Source: Sesbania bispinosa
Taxonomy: Eukaryota; Streptophyta; Magnoliopsida; Fabales; Fabaceae
Assembly (NCBI GenBank): GCA_026901365.1
Contig: QLOH01000828.1
Location: 62,001-126,000, forward strand
DNA: 64,000 bases
Reading direction: 5' to 3'
This document shows positions 1 through 11,942 of the stretch, in pieces. The translations under genes were made by a program, and so were the position numbers. How positions within the stretch are numbered: position 1 is the first letter of the stretch; every line of letters begins with the position of its first letter. The notes beneath the pieces are model-generated. The model saw only the letters and a list, made by a program, of their open reading frames with translations, was not told the DNA's origin and searched no databases.

Positions 1-2530
1 TTATGACACCCTTTTTTCCTAATCTAAGACTAATCGTGTATTTTTGAAAAATCACGGATTCTTTTTAGAAAATTGTCACTGCAAATTTTTAAAATCGTGA
101 CCGTCTAACTTACTCTACCATGTGTCACATTTTAAAAAAAGAAATACAAACATACATTGCATAAATAAAAGCATAATTCTAGTAGTCTTGGTTAAAATAC
201 AATTATCCATCATAAGCATATAATAATATTACAATATGGAAATAAAAAACAATCTGATTAAACCATCAACTCCATGCCCCATCCCAAAAAACCGACATCA
301 ACAATTTTACGCTACCATAACGCTCTAGCGACTCCACCTACACATCCTTGTCATTATCAGAAGCAATGTTCTCCTCTGGGTCCTCATCATTAGTCAACCA
401 CCCGTTCTGGCCATTATGACCATGCTGGACGGGATGACCAGTCAGAGGGGCTGGCCAAGTACGACGAGCATACAATCGATGACGGAAATAGTCGTGATCT
501 TCTCCACCTCGGGCTTGACCGTTGGCTCCTCTAGAGGGTTGGGGACACATAAACTATAGTGGGGAAATTTCGGTATGGCGTTGATATCGTTTTCACGGAA
601 AGCAAAGGTGTAGAGATCATGTAGTAATAGTGGGGTCACAATAGTATATCAAGTAGGTGATCCACCCAACGATATCAGGTCCCGGCGGGCTCTAGGATTA
701 TGATGAGGATTTCCATGAGTAATAGTGGGGTCACCATAGTATATCAAGTAGGTAATCTACCCCATAAATGTAACCTCGTGGAAATCCTCATCATAATCTT
801 AGAGCCCACTGGGACCCAATATCGTTGTCATTCTGGAGAAGTTTGGCATTGCTCGAGTCCACTAAAATTACAATAATATTCATAAATCATAACATAGGAA
901 AATAAGGAGGTGAGAAAAAATATAATAACTTATATTTCAGAAAAGAAAAGAAAACCTGAGTAACACACACAAGTTAGTAATTTTATAAGGACAATCACAA
1001 CAACAAGGCATATATTAACAAGTTTATCCATTCCAAAGACTCAATCAATCATATGTAGATGTCAATGTCATGATATGAACTAAACAGATGGATAATACTT
1101 AACCTTTTAAATTTCAATGCAATGTATGCAAGCCCACCATCGAATTCGGTGCACTTTGAAGCCTTCAACTTTGATTCCTCATTTGGGAGAAGTGATCAAG
1201 AGCACATGTTCTTTCTCAATCCCATCACGATACAATCAACCCTTATAGTTGTAAGAATTGTTGCTAGCATCAACTCGGGTACTAGAATGTTCTCTACTAA
1301 TCATGATAATAATCAGGGGCTCGTCTGAGATGCCCAGTCCTGTAGAGAGAATATCCTGGATATAGGGGCTCAATATGTGCCATTAGGACCATCTTGACTC
1401 AGGACCACCACCCTCAAGGCCTAATTAAACACTTGGTGTTCATCATCGCCTCCCTTTCTTATTTATTTAGGTACCACTTGTAACCTCTCCTCCAACATAC
1501 GAAAAGCATATGATGCATGTCAAACCAACAGTACACTTATCCAAACCAGTTAAGCTATAATTCTTCTACTGTAAATCAGACAGAGTTTCGTTTGTTTTCA
1601 CCACATCCACAACTTGACTCAATCCTTTAGGAGAGTGTATATATCCACACCTGACAATCACAACTAGTCAATCACCATCCACATTATTCTCATGACTCAT
1701 TCTAATAAAATAATATTTAATTTCTATTTTGATGTAATAAGATAAAAACAAACTATTATTTTTATTTCAAACATGTTATACATATTTATTTTCTTAAGTA
1801 TCAATACTTTATTTAATCCTCATTAATTTCTTAGTATAAATACTTTATTTTATCAAATACTTTTGAAAGAGAGTTCGAAAGAATTAAATTCTCTTTTCCT
1901 CTAAATATTAGATATAGATATTCTATGTACATACAAGTTTAGTTTATAAAATAATCTTAGTATAAATTACATTAAACTTTCAAACTTAGGGTATTTAACT
2001 TTGAAATTTTATTCCATTCTTCACAAACTATTATTAATTCGGCTTAACTATCAAAATCTCTTATACTTATCATAAAATTCCATTTCTATAAAATATTGAT
2101 TCATCTAAAAAGAGTATGGTTAATTTTCCCATCTAACAATTCTTTCTTGTATCTTTTGGGTAACAAATCCTATCTTAGGACTTTCTATAAAAACTTCTTA
2201 ATTGGAAATACATTCTCTAATTACTAAAATCCTCAATTAATTTTTAATCAAAATAGGTAGTGTAACATATTAATTCATTCTAATATAATTTTCCAAAATC
2301 ACTTTTACACTTGTAGTGTAAAACTTAGCAAAATCTTCCTTTCCTTCTCCTTATGGCCAATTCGGGTGCCTCCTCCATTACACACCATACACTTTTTACA
2401 CACCATACACTTATCGGGGAGCTAGATAAGTCTCTTGAATGGTTTGGGAAAGCGCCATCAACCCTTCTCAACTCACACTCATGGAGGAGGAAAACAAGCA
2501 TAATAGCTTTGTATTGAAAATGATGATTAG
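1..2530. other. Anonymous AT-rich intergenic DNA
   Basis: No supported gene. All open frames are short and show no recognisable motif or codon pattern. The only structure I see is the imperfect inverted repeat at 667-827 with an overlapping direct repeat. The rest is AT-rich, low-complexity sequence, increasingly so from about 1700 to 2300. Confidence 0.6.
623..827. repeat. Imperfect inverted repeat with nested direct repeat
   Basis: Arms at about 667-715 and 779-827 are reverse complements over about 48 bp with roughly five mismatches, all transitions. A direct repeat of about 43 bp (623-665 and 718-762, beginning AGTAATAGTGGGGTCAC) has one copy outside the left arm and one in the loop. The mismatch pattern suggests an old hairpin decaying by cytosine deamination. 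It could be a foldback fragment of a DNA transposon; no coding sequence is attached. Confidence 0.7.
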
Positions 2531-4072
2531 TGTAACATCTGAAACTTCATAAATTATTTTCATAAGATAAATGGGGTTAGAAAGGTATTTTATAAAAACA
2601 AAATAGGAAAATGGGTAAAAAGTAATGAAAGATCCAGGGAATGGAAAACTAGAGTTTCCATTCTCCAAAGGCTCGCTCAAGCGAGAGAATCCTTGCTTGA
2701 GCGAGCATATCAGTAAAAACGGGTGTTTTCGCTTCTGGTTTTCTCGCTCAAGCGAGAAGCCTCTTGCTTTAGCGTAATTCAAGGTAAAATTCAGGGTTGC
2801 TCTCTAACTCCATCTCGCTCAAGCGCGAACATCCTCTCTTGAGCGAGAATGCGAAAATAGAAAGCACCCAGTGCTCTCGCTCAAGCGAGGAAACCTCGCT
2901 TGAGCAAGAATGCGCGATTCTGTTTTTTTTAAATAGATTTCTGGGGCAAGGCCCTCATCCATTGCTCATTTATTCACTTCTAGAGAGAGGATTCTAGAGA
3001 GAGAGGTTGCACCCAAGCTTGGAGAAGAAGGAGAATGAGGAAGCTCTTCCACACCCCTCACCACGTCAATTCCTCTTCCTCTTTGAGCTAGCTTTAGGTG
3101 AGTATAGCTCACACACTCCACCCCATCTTGTATGAAATATCTTCCATGAACCCCAATCTCTACTTCCCCCTTTTCTTGCTAATAATAGAAATGCTTGTGT
3201 ATATTTGGTTGTGATTCTTGTTTGTTTTGTTTGAAATTTCTAAGGATTCCCTAGAGTGGTTGAACTTAGGGTGTTGCTCATAGTTCTCTAGTAAGTTCAT
3301 TTTTCTCATGAGCCATGCTATATTTATATTATATTTGCATAGTGCATCTTGGCCATTGGCCCCAGATAACAAGAAAAAGAATTTGAGCTTCGGCCCCAGT
3401 TAATACTTAAGCAAGATTGGACTTCGGTCCCCAGTATTAATGGGCTTCAGTCCCCAGTTAAAATATGGGTTTCGACCCCCAGTTAATTTTGGGTATTAAT
3501 CCCCAAGGGAGACGTTCCTTGTAGTCTGAGCTCATGTCTAGCCCCAGTTAAGAGATAAGACCCCTCTTCCGGGTAATGCAGGCCATGTATGTTATGAGTT
3601 GTTATTGATTCACTGAGACATTAGTCTCACCACATGTTTTGTGGGTATTATTTAGATGCACAGGGTCCTCCTAAAGTCGGCCAGTGAGAGCTTGGGAGCT
3701 TGGAAGTCTGCTTTTCCATTTTGATGTAATTAGTGTTTTATGTAGAGATTCACATTACTTGGTTGTATCATTTGGTGAGATATGGCAGTACATGTGTAGC
3801 CTTCGAGCCCTTTTATTTTGTTGAGAGTACATGTATAACGATATCCCAACTATGTGGATGTATGACTGATATCATGTTAGGCCACTGATGGCCATATCCA
3901 TATTTATGTATATTCAGTTCTTGCAATGTACAAGCTTACGTAACGTTGGATTTACTAAGCGTTGTATGTTTTAATGTATGATGATATCATTAATGCGCGA
4001 AATAACTTGGTAAAATTGGGGATGTGTCTCCAACGGACCTTATTCATAGGTTCACGAAATTAGGATGTTACA
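2531..4072 (+). mobile_element. LTR of Tekay-like Ty3/gypsy element
   Basis: The segment begins TGTAACATC and ends GATGTTACA, and is followed two bases later by a primer-binding site, so it reads as a 5' LTR of about 1.54 kb. In order it holds paired CGCTCAAGCG palindromes (2668-2912), an AT-rich TATA-like stretch (about 2930), a pyrimidine/purine-rich leader with a GGTGAGT splice-donor-like site (about 3098), short tandem repeats containing CCCCAGTTAA (3361-3500), and a conserved block with CTGAGCTCATG and GACATTAGTCTCACCACATG. Reverse-orientation relatives of that last block occur at about 7190, 10080 and 18340. Confidence 0.8.
2668..2912. repeat. Cluster of paired CGCTCAAGCG palindromes in LTR
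   Basis: About four pairs of the near-palindrome CTCGCTCAAGCGAG and its partner TCGCTTGAGCGAG occur, each pair separated by about 8-12 bp, at about 2671, 2742, 2813 and 2876. They lie just upstream of an AT-rich TATA-like tract, so they are probably in U3. The same arrangement with altered bases recurs in the related LTRs near 8148, 11065-11250, 19505-19605 and 32600-32820. Confidence 0.85.
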
Positions 4073-4075
4073 TTA

Positions 4076-4097
4076 TGGTATCAAATCAGTTCAATCC
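4076..4097 (+). other. Primer-binding site, initiator Met-tRNA type (degenerate)
   Basis: TGGTATCAAATCAG lies three bases after the LTR end and resembles the plant retroelement consensus TGGTATCAGAGC, complementary to the 3' end of initiator methionine tRNA. It carries two changes from the consensus. This fixes the element on the plus strand. Confidence 0.7.
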
Positions 4098-4211
4098 AAT
4101 TAGACTGTGGATAGTTAGAATTTTCTTAAGTTAATTGTAATCTTACACGCATTATTATAAAATGTGGAGACTGATCATCTCAACGTTTTGCTAATGATGT
4201 GTATAGGATTA

Positions 4212-4785
4212 TGGCTAGTGGACGACGAGGCCTACCCTGAAGTTCTTCACCTCAAGTGTAAAACCCCGACCCTATAAACGACAGCCCTACAGATGCTCAC
4301 GGCCTCGAGTGGAGAGCAGGCTGCTACTAATGCGGCTGTTCTTCAAGAGCTTCGTGCGCAACTGAGGGAGACACATCCACGTACCCCCACCGGTTGTGGT
4401 CTTGGATCCTTTTGTCCAAGGCCTAGTAGAGTTCCGGAAACACCACTCTCCAGCATTCTCAGGAGCCTATGACCTAAAGCAGCTAACTCATGGCTCAACG
4501 CCATGGAGAAAATCTTTGATATCATGGCATGTACGAATGATTTCAAGGTTCGGTTTGCAACGTACATGCCACGGGGAGATGCCAAGGACTGGTGGAAGCG
4601 ATCCAAGGCCCGTATGGCTTCTCTCAGAACACTGATCACTTGGGTGGGTGTCCAAGCGGTGTTCTTGGAGAAGTACTTCGCAGCTACCTTCCATAGGCAG
4701 AAGGAGGTCGAGTTTCTATAGCTAAAGTAGAGGTGTCTATCAATGGGCCAATATGCGGCCATGTTTGAGCGCTAGGTGAAATACT
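4212..4785 (+). pseudogene. Tekay-like gypsy gag fragment (broken)
   Basis: A gag remnant follows the primer site. The first ATG (4212) opens only about nine codons (MASGRRGLP) before a stop at 4239. The recognisable core is the 72-residue frame 4503-4721, with a WW-K pattern, then a spaced aromatic region and a K-E-V-E-F-L motif, as in the gypsy retrotransposon gag domain. Gag would form the virus-like particle. The frame ends in stops at 4721 and just after QYAAMFER, then runs into an unrelated LTR fragment, so the protein is truncated and dead. No protease, RT or integrase follows. Confidence 0.75.
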
Positions 4786-4799
4786 CCATATTTCTCCAT

Positions 4800-5700
4800 A
4801 CCGTCCGAGGGATTATGCATTCATATGAATATACATTCTTATGTACACATTCTCCATTATCATGTTATGAATCCACTCATGCTTTACAAGAAAAGATTTG
4901 GGTCTTGGACCTCATGTTTAAAAGGAAATATTGGGTCTTTAGACCTCATGTATAATAAAAGAGACTTGGGTCTTTGGACCTCATGCTTAAAGAGGAAATT
5001 CATGTTATATGTTTTAATCTATCACAGTTAAGGGGTAAGGTCCTTGTGGCCTTCAGCAGTGGCAGTTTTTGTTAGTCTGAGCTCAGTCTAGTCTTCATAG
5101 ATAAGAAGAAAGACCCCTAGGTTAAACACTTCACAGTTGTCATGTATTTATATATTGGAATTACTCATGATTAACTGTTTATTTGATTGTTGCACTTCAT
5201 TTCCCTAATATTTCCCCCACACTGCATGCTTTATCACACTCACTAGGACTTTAGTCTCATTATACATTATGGTTCATGTTTAGATTTGTAGGGTCCCAAG
5301 CCGGAGGCTTGACTAGATCAAGGGAACCATTTTGGGGCTAGTGTGCCCATTCTCATGTTTTAGATATTATTTTGTATAGGCTTAACTACATTCTTTTGTG
5401 ATGGGATATCTTGGTACATGTGGAGCCCTAGAGGCCTATTTTATTATGTCAGGATGCATGTATGATTGTATCCCATTAAGCCTATAGATTTATGATGTAT
5501 TCTGAATTGAGCCTATGTTGGCAATTGAATGAATTTACTTAATGGATGTGTTCATTTTGAGCATGAGTAACTGTTGGATTACCTAAGCTGTTAATGTGTG
5601 TTTGTATGTCGATACTTATAATGCGCGAAATAATTTCACGGATTCGGTAATAGTGCTCCCAATAAGCATTATTCTCGAATTAAGAAATTAAGACGTTACA
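4800..5700 (+). mobile_element. Truncated 3' part of a second, diverged Tekay-like LTR
   Basis: This repeats the block order of the 2531-4072 LTR but is strongly diverged. It has three tandem ~50-bp units containing GGGTCTTNGACCTCATG (about 4897-4995), then CTGAGCTCAGTC, a GACTTTAGTCTCA block, and an end GACGTTACA followed by a weak GTGTATCAA primer-site remnant at about 5705. The left part of the LTR, with any palindromes and TATA box, is missing. It is joined directly to the gag fragment, giving a chimeric deletion product. Confidence 0.65.
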
Positions 5701-5914
5701 TATAGTGTATCAATTTACCAGTTGATGTAAAAAATAAAGTTTAAAGTAATTGTAGTTAAAGGCTTCAATTATTGCAAAAAAAGTGGGGTCTTCATTTGTG
5801 AGATCCAAATCACTCAAAATTAAATTTTCACTGTGGTCTCGTAATTTCTTTTACGTTCATTGCGGATGTTGATATTTTGGTGAAGGCATCAGGCATCGGG
5901 CCCATTGGTGGCTG
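5701..5914 (+). other. Possible element leader / junction to satellite
   Basis: Short non-coding stretch between the LTR end and the satellite. Its first bases resemble a degenerate Met-tRNA primer site. Nothing else is recognisable. Confidence 0.4.
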
Positions 5915-6808
5915 TCCAAACTGTGTTATAGGACACAAAGTATTTTACCAAAAACAAAAAATGGCCCAAAAATGAATTTTACAAATAAATTTTTTTTATT
6001 AAAATATTCACTGAATTTCTTTTTATATAAAATTCATGAAATTTAAATTCTGGTATCCCAAATGATCCTCCACGTATTATAGGACCCAAAATCGAATTTT
6101 ACAAATTTATTGGTAAAAAAGTGATTTTTAATTGAATTAACAATATTTCCCATTACAAAATTTACTAAAAATAAGTTTTTTTGTCCAAAGTTCGCTAAGT
6201 TTAAATTCTAGACATCCCACACAATTCCCCACGTTATAGGACCCAAAAACTAATTTTTACAATTTTTCTGATACAAGTGATTTTTAATTGAATTAACAAC
6301 ATTTTCCGTTAAAAATCACTAAAAATACATTTTTTGTCCAAAATTCACCAAATTTATATTTCGGGTATCCCAAACCATCTCCCATACCATAGACACCCAA
6401 GAAACAAATTATCAAAAATTGGATATTAAGTGATCACATTGTTCCCCAAAGTAGCCAATGTTAATTAGGGTTTATAACCTTACTATTGCCCAAACCACCC
6501 TACTTTAAACATGTCAAACTTCCATTGCTCACTAATCCACTCAACCTTCAAAACCGATGTAAAGAACACACCACCACACGACCCAAATTTTTTTTTACAA
6601 ACTTTTCCGGTGTAAAGGTTATTTTTAATTAAATTAACATATTTGTTTCATTAACAAATCACTAAAACTACATTTTTTTGTCAAAAAACACCAAATTTAA
6701 ATTTTTGACTTCTTAAATCATCCCCCACAACTTAAAAACCAAAAATAAAATTATAAAAATAGGATATTAAGTTCTCGCACTATTTCCCAAGGTAGCCAAT
6801 GTTAGAGT
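5915..6808. repeat. AT-rich satellite array, left block (~150-160 bp monomer)
   Basis: The landmark AGGACCCAAAA (or close variants) recurs at about 5930, 6081, 6238, 6390 and 6580, so spacing is about 151-189 bp. Each unit also has a TTTTTAATTGAATTAACAA block, a TTTTTTGTCCAAA block and a CATCCCACAC-like block. The array stops at AGAGT (6804-6808), where the large insertion begins. It resumes at 33220 in the same phase of a longer unit (GTTAGAGT then the TTACTATTGC block), so both halves are one array. Confidence 0.85.
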
Positions 6809-8654
6809 TGTAACGTTCTAATTTTGAAAACCAAGGATTAATGCCCGTAAGAAGCACAATCCCGAAATTATGGAATGATTTTTCACGACATTATCAATAT
6901 CGTCATACAACACAACCAATGCTTAATGTAATTCCAATGTTTACATAAGCTAAATCACAATTCGTACACCCTGAATTACATAATCCAAATGCCACCTAGT
7001 GGCTCAAAGTACATAAATACATAAATCTAGTCAAGTTTGACATATAATAGCACATGTATATAAAAAATCTCAACATGAAGCAAAATAAAGGAGGGCAAGT
7101 AGGACAACCCACTTGTGAGCTTCCAAGCTCTCCGATCAAGTGTCCTGCTGAGAATCCTGCATGTCTAAAATAGAAATCACAAACATGTGGTGAGACTTAC
7201 GTCCCAGTGAGTGAAATCATACAAGTGATGTAGGTGTTCAGGAAAATAAAATGTACAACGGAAGACATGCACATCGTTATATAATTATCAATGTATGAAA
7301 TGTAACAATTAACCTTTGCTGTTTTACCCAGCACCCCTAGGGTCTTTTCACTTAACCACTGGTCAGACCTGAGCTCAGAATTCGTACAAGGAATGTCTCA
7401 CTTGCGGTCAATCTAGACCTACCATTTACTCGTGTCTTAATTATCAATCAACATTCTATTTTACTCTTACAATAAATTACTCTTAGTCAAAAGACCCATA
7501 ATTTCCTCTCATACAAGTGTATGCATTTAATTCACAGTGTAAGAGTACTTATAAATCATTTTCGTTTCCTCAAAATTATGCTTAATTAATCCATGAAAAA
7601 TCCTTTTTTTTCCTTTTTGTTATGAAGACTCATGAAAATTCGTTTTTCATGATAAAGCATGCAAAACGTGATAACAAGCATGAAGCATGTGGAAAAGCAT
7701 CAATGGTGAAACTAAACATTTTCACGAGAATTAGAGTCTAACCATACAATGCTCATAGAAACCCAAACTTCAAAACCCTAGAGCTAGATCAACTTCAAGG
7801 CAATACAAAGTACAAGCAACACACCATCACTAGGGCAAGCCTCAAACATCATCAATCAAGTAAATCACAAGCAAAATAAGAATGAGAAATAGAATAAGGA
7901 TCATTTAGGGATTCCACAAAAAAAGGAGAGTGAGTGGGTGGATCACACTCACCTATAGAGTAGGAAATGGAGGTCTTGAGGAGGTGAGGTTGAGTTCCTT
8001 GGCCTTCCTCTTCCTTCTTCTACCTTGGGTGAGCTTCCTCTCCTCTTCTCTTCTCCTCTCTTCTAGGGCATAAAAAGGTTGTGGGAATGTGTTTTAAAAT
8101 GAGGGTTAAATGGCTTTAGAAAGCTTTTAAAAATTGGACTCAAGCATTTTCGCTCAAGTGAGAGTATTCTCGCTTGAACGAAAATATCACGGAAACAAAA
8201 GTGCGCATTTTTTGCTCAAGCAAAAGGATTTTCGGTTGAGTGAAAATCAGGTGCAAGAAGATCAAACAAAAGGATTTTCACCCTGAACCTCACTATCTTA
8301 CATCATTATTGGTCATCCAATTCCGATTATTCACAATCCAAAATAAATAATATTCCTAAAATAATTCTATTAAATTACCAACTACATTCATCACAGCTTA
8401 AAAGATCAAGTTTTCCCCCGGAACCCTAAGCTCTATGTCTCCAGGTGTAAGTTCTAATTATCTCTTTATATCAAAACCTTGTAACTACAATACGACAGCC
8501 TCATCGTGTGCAAGAATCGAAGCCTAAATGATCACAAATCTATTACATTTGACTCATGATCACATCATTACTACAAACTATCGAGTCTGCAAAATATCAT
8601 TATCGAAATCCACCTATATCTGATGGTAAAACCAACATCTCTTGTGTGTGTGTA
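6809..8654 (-). mobile_element. Outer Tekay-like LTR, left copy (3' LTR in minus orientation)
   Basis: Read on the minus strand this ends AATTAGAACGTTACA and contains the family block GACGTAAGTCTCACCACATG (revcomp near 7190), the CTGAGCTC block (near 7370), a CT-rich leader and degenerate CGCTCAAGYG palindrome pairs (about 8148-8245). Bases 7966-8250 match 32413-32670 closely. After about 8270 the sequence no longer matches the right copy, and no canonical TG/CA end is seen before the Athila/Tat-like element starts at 8655, so the 5' part is rearranged. Confidence 0.7.
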
Positions 8655-9718
8655 TGTTAAACCGCTATTTTATATATTTATTTTGGGTATTTAAGTGATT
8701 TATTTGACATTTATGGTCATTATTATTATTTGATATCTCACTTATTTTCCTTTATTTTGTCATAGAAATAAAAAGGAGATTTGATTAGCTAGATAAAGGA
8801 GAATCTTTAGCAAGTTTTGGCCAAGAAAAGTATATTTGATGAATTAAAAGAAGATTTGGTGAGATAAAGAGAGAATCTTCAGAGATTTGATCAATTAAAA
8901 GAGATTGGATCAAATAAAAGGATAATTATTCACAAGATTTGGAAAAGGATTTGATGATGATTTTTATCTATCTAGAGTTGCACTATAAGATTCAAAATTT
9001 AGAAAGATAATAAAAGAGGAAATAAAGTTAGAATCAAATTGGGATTCTTGACACTCTTATATAAGGACACCATATAGGAGAATGAGAATTATCCTATCCA
9101 TCTATCATCTTCCTACTCTATCATCTTCTCAAGGTTCTTCAAGAGCAGTGGCTTTTTACAATAGGATTTGAGGAAACTCTTGGAGTGAAGCAGTTTTGTC
9201 AAAGGGGATTTTCTCTTCTAGTATTTCCTAGTAGTTAAGGAATTCTTAGGATTTTTCAGTTTTGGATTTATATTTTATTATGAGTAACTAGTTACCTAGC
9301 CAAAGGGCTACGGTGGATCTTAAGTTGTGAACTTGGTTTGAACCTATTTTTTATTGAATCCTAATTAATTGAGATACTTTTAATTTTATTATATTTTTTA
9401 TTTTTTTATCCTTCAAGATCAATAGTCAAAAGGTCAAACACTATGAGAAAAGGGTTTAACATAAGGACATTGTTCTATTGCTGCAAGACCCAACCTCCTT
9501 CTTATGGCTCCACTTTGAGATGACCCGCCAGGCTTGGGACGTTAAACAACCGGTTACAAGAGGCAACCTGGATCGTTAATTTTTTTATTTTTTTTCACTT
9601 GACTTATTTTTCATTTATTTTTATTAATTTTATTCTATTTTATTTTTACTTTTGTTTTTCCCTTATGTTCTTAGGAGCTTTGACAGAACTGCTTGTACAT
9701 TGGATTCCGACGATCATT
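8655..9718 (+). mobile_element. Athila/Tat-like element, 5' LTR and leader (part 1)
   Basis: Starts TGTTAAACCGC and matches the LTR at 31331 for about 140 bp, then diverges because both copies carry different internal deletions. A TATA box (TTATATAAG, about 9057-9065) precedes a plausible transcription start. From about 9370 to 9715 it matches 31915-32260, including the motif GACGTTAAACAACCGGTTAC (9539-9558). The Asp-tRNA primer site seen at 31865 is missing here. The element is cut at 9718 by an inserted gypsy element and resumes at 21650. Confidence 0.7.
9055..9066 (+). promoter_or_regulatory. Putative TATA box of Athila/Tat-like LTR
   Basis: CTCTTATATAAGG is a good match to a plant TATA box within an LTR. 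It is followed about 30 bp later by a pyrimidine-rich segment (TCCTATCCATCTATCATC) typical of an LTR transcription start. The activity is inferred. Confidence 0.5.
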
Positions 9719-11942
9719 GTAACGTCCTAATTCCGGAAACCTAGGAATAGTGCCCGTTGGAAGCACCTTCCTAAATTTCTGAAATTATTTTCACGATATT
9801 ACCGATATCGTAGACATACAACACATATAAAGCTTAAGTAACAAACGTTTACTTAAGTGGAATTTACAAATTTATGCTATACAATAATTGCCATTAACTA
9901 GTGACAATTCAACAGAAACAGCCAATACAGTTACTATCATCCTTCCTATACACCAGAATCTAGATATTCTAAAACATATAACTTCTCGAAGGAATCGTCC
10001 ATTCTAAAACCTCAAGTCTTTCCTTCCAGGCTTCTTGCTAAACATCTTGCAGGTCTAAAATATGCCACAAAACGTGTGATGAGACTAACGTCCCAGTGAG
10101 TGTGATCGTGGAAAAGTGTAGGTGTACAGACAATACATATATGCACAGTGGAAATTCATGGATTCAACCCATAACAATTCATACATCAAACTCTACATTC
10201 AAATCATAACAATTCATTCATCAAACTTTACATTAAACCTTTTGGTGTATTACCCAACACCAGTGGGGTCTTAGAACTTAAACCTCTAACCTAGACTGAG
10301 CTCAATACCATTCAAGGAACGTCTCCCTTGAGGCCAATTTAACATTCTGTCTTAATTAACATTCACATTCAACATTTTTAACCTCTTGGGTACAAGACCC
10401 CCCCCCCCCTTTTAACTCTTTGGACCAGAGTCCCACTTGGTTTTTATTATACAGTCATACATTTTCATAAGTTAAATTCATAAAATAGGAGTAACCATAA
10501 TCAAGCATATCACATAGTTCTACCACATAGGGGTAAAGAATAGAAGGGTTCACAACATTCATTCTTTCCCTCAAACCCTAGCTATCTCAAACCCTACATG
10601 TTCCTTCAATCACACAGAAGAGAAATATCTCAAACTCCAAGCATTTCAAGTCCCCACTATGAATACACAACTCCAAAATCCCCAATCTATTATCCTAGGG
10701 TTTGGGCCCCAAAGGCCAAACATCAATCAATCCAAACATTCAACCAATCCAAACCTACACATTCCATTTACAAGCATAACAATCAAGAGAGAAAGGGAAT
10801 AAAGGAAGGGGGATCATGTAAGAGGAACACATACACAAGCATTGAGTGAGGGGAGAACCACAATCACCTCTAATGGAGGAAATCGAGAAGAATAGAGGGA
10901 TGAGGATGAAGATCCAAGCTCCTTCAACGGTGTGGGTGCCTCCAATTCTTAATTCTTCCTTCAATCTACCCCCTCTCTCTAGTTCCTCTCTATAGAATGA
11001 GAGAAATGAAAGGAAATGAGGGCTGGAAGCCCTAGATCTCTGTTTTAAAAACTCAGAACGCGTTTGCTCGCTCAAGTGCGCACCAACGCGCTTGAGAGTG
11101 CAAACTCTCTGACTTGGAAGACTAACAGCATGCGCCCGCTTGCTCGAGTGCGCACTAGCGCTTGAGTGCGTAAACATTCTGCCAAACCCCTGAATTCCAC
11201 TGATATCCTCGCTCGAGCGAGCTATTTCTCGCTTGAGCGAGAATAAGCCTATTTGGATGTACAAATGAGATCGGAATACTATCGTATAGAATATCAAACT
11301 GAAGCCTTAGATCTTTGCTTTCTAATGCAAGTGGAATCACATCAATTGGACACCCTTAACTCTAGATATTATCGAATTAATGCACCAAGGTCATTAGGCT
11401 TAAAACCCAAAATTAAGCAACAACCTTGGTTGAAGCCTAACCGGGCACACTTTGCATGAACCATGATGTAAATCATCAATTCACTTTAATAAGGCTAAGG
11501 TTAAGAGTTCTAAGTGTCCATGGGACTATGCTCCTCTATTCCCTTATTCCTTTACATAAATCACCTTTCTAGCCCGGTTCCTTGAGTCTACGTCTCTCCT
11601 CTTCCTTCCCGCCAATTCGTTTGAGCTTAGTTCCTTTCGACTTAATCTAACTCCCTAGTTCCAATGTCTCTACTTCCTTCCTCACCTCTTCCCCATGCTA
11701 GCCTTTCTACCACCAGGTGTGACTCCTACTATGCTAACTCTACGGTCATGTTTGGCTTAATACTTAGTTTTTGCTTTCTCGATTCCCTTAAAACTCAACT
11801 CTTAATCTATTCCCTAACTCTTGTCTTATTTCACCTCCAAACCCCTAAGTTCTCATTTTACTTCTAACTTCCCTTCTTGCGGTGGGATTCACAGCCTAAG
11901 GCTTCTACTGTATTTCTAGATTCAAATTTCTGGGATGTTACA
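9719..11942 (-). mobile_element. 3' LTR of inner Tekay-like element
   Basis: About 2.22 kb. Read on the minus strand it starts TGTAACATCCCAGAAATTT and ends GGAATTAGGACGTTACA. It carries palindrome pairs at about 11065-11250, a TTTTTAAAAC TATA-like stretch (about 11041), a CT-rich leader, a run of 11 C at about 10391, and the family's CTGAGCTC block. It is colinear with 17984-21649 once the copia solo LTR is removed. The right copy also has an extra ~200 bp duplication. Confidence 0.85.
11063..11251. repeat. Palindrome cluster in 3' LTR
   Basis: Three pairs: CGCTCAAGTGCGC / GCGCTTGAG, CTCGAGTGCGC / GCGCTTGAG, and CTCGCTCGAGCGAG / CTCGCTTGAGCGAG. The distal pair is perfectly conserved in the other LTR (about 19567-19603), while the proximal pairs are shortened there. 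Upstream of a TATA-like AT stretch on the minus strand. Confidence 0.8.

Noticed and set aside
1122..1328. 68-codon plus-strand frame near the left edge
   Set aside because: No similarity to a known domain that I can see, no supporting neighbours, and length within chance expectation.
2531..5700. Treating 2531-5700 as one intact element with two LTRs
   Set aside because: The second LTR fragment is strongly diverged, lacks its left part and is itself followed by a primer-site remnant, so the two LTRs are probably from different insertions.
10391..10401. Run of 11 C
   Set aside because: Homopolymer in an LTR, absent or shorter in the partner LTR (about 18855); likely slippage or sequencing uncertainty.
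10755..11297. 180-codon minus-strand frame with SLKREIARSSE-like repeats
   Set aside because: It runs through the palindromes and CT-rich leader of an LTR; the repeated peptides come from the palindrome motif.
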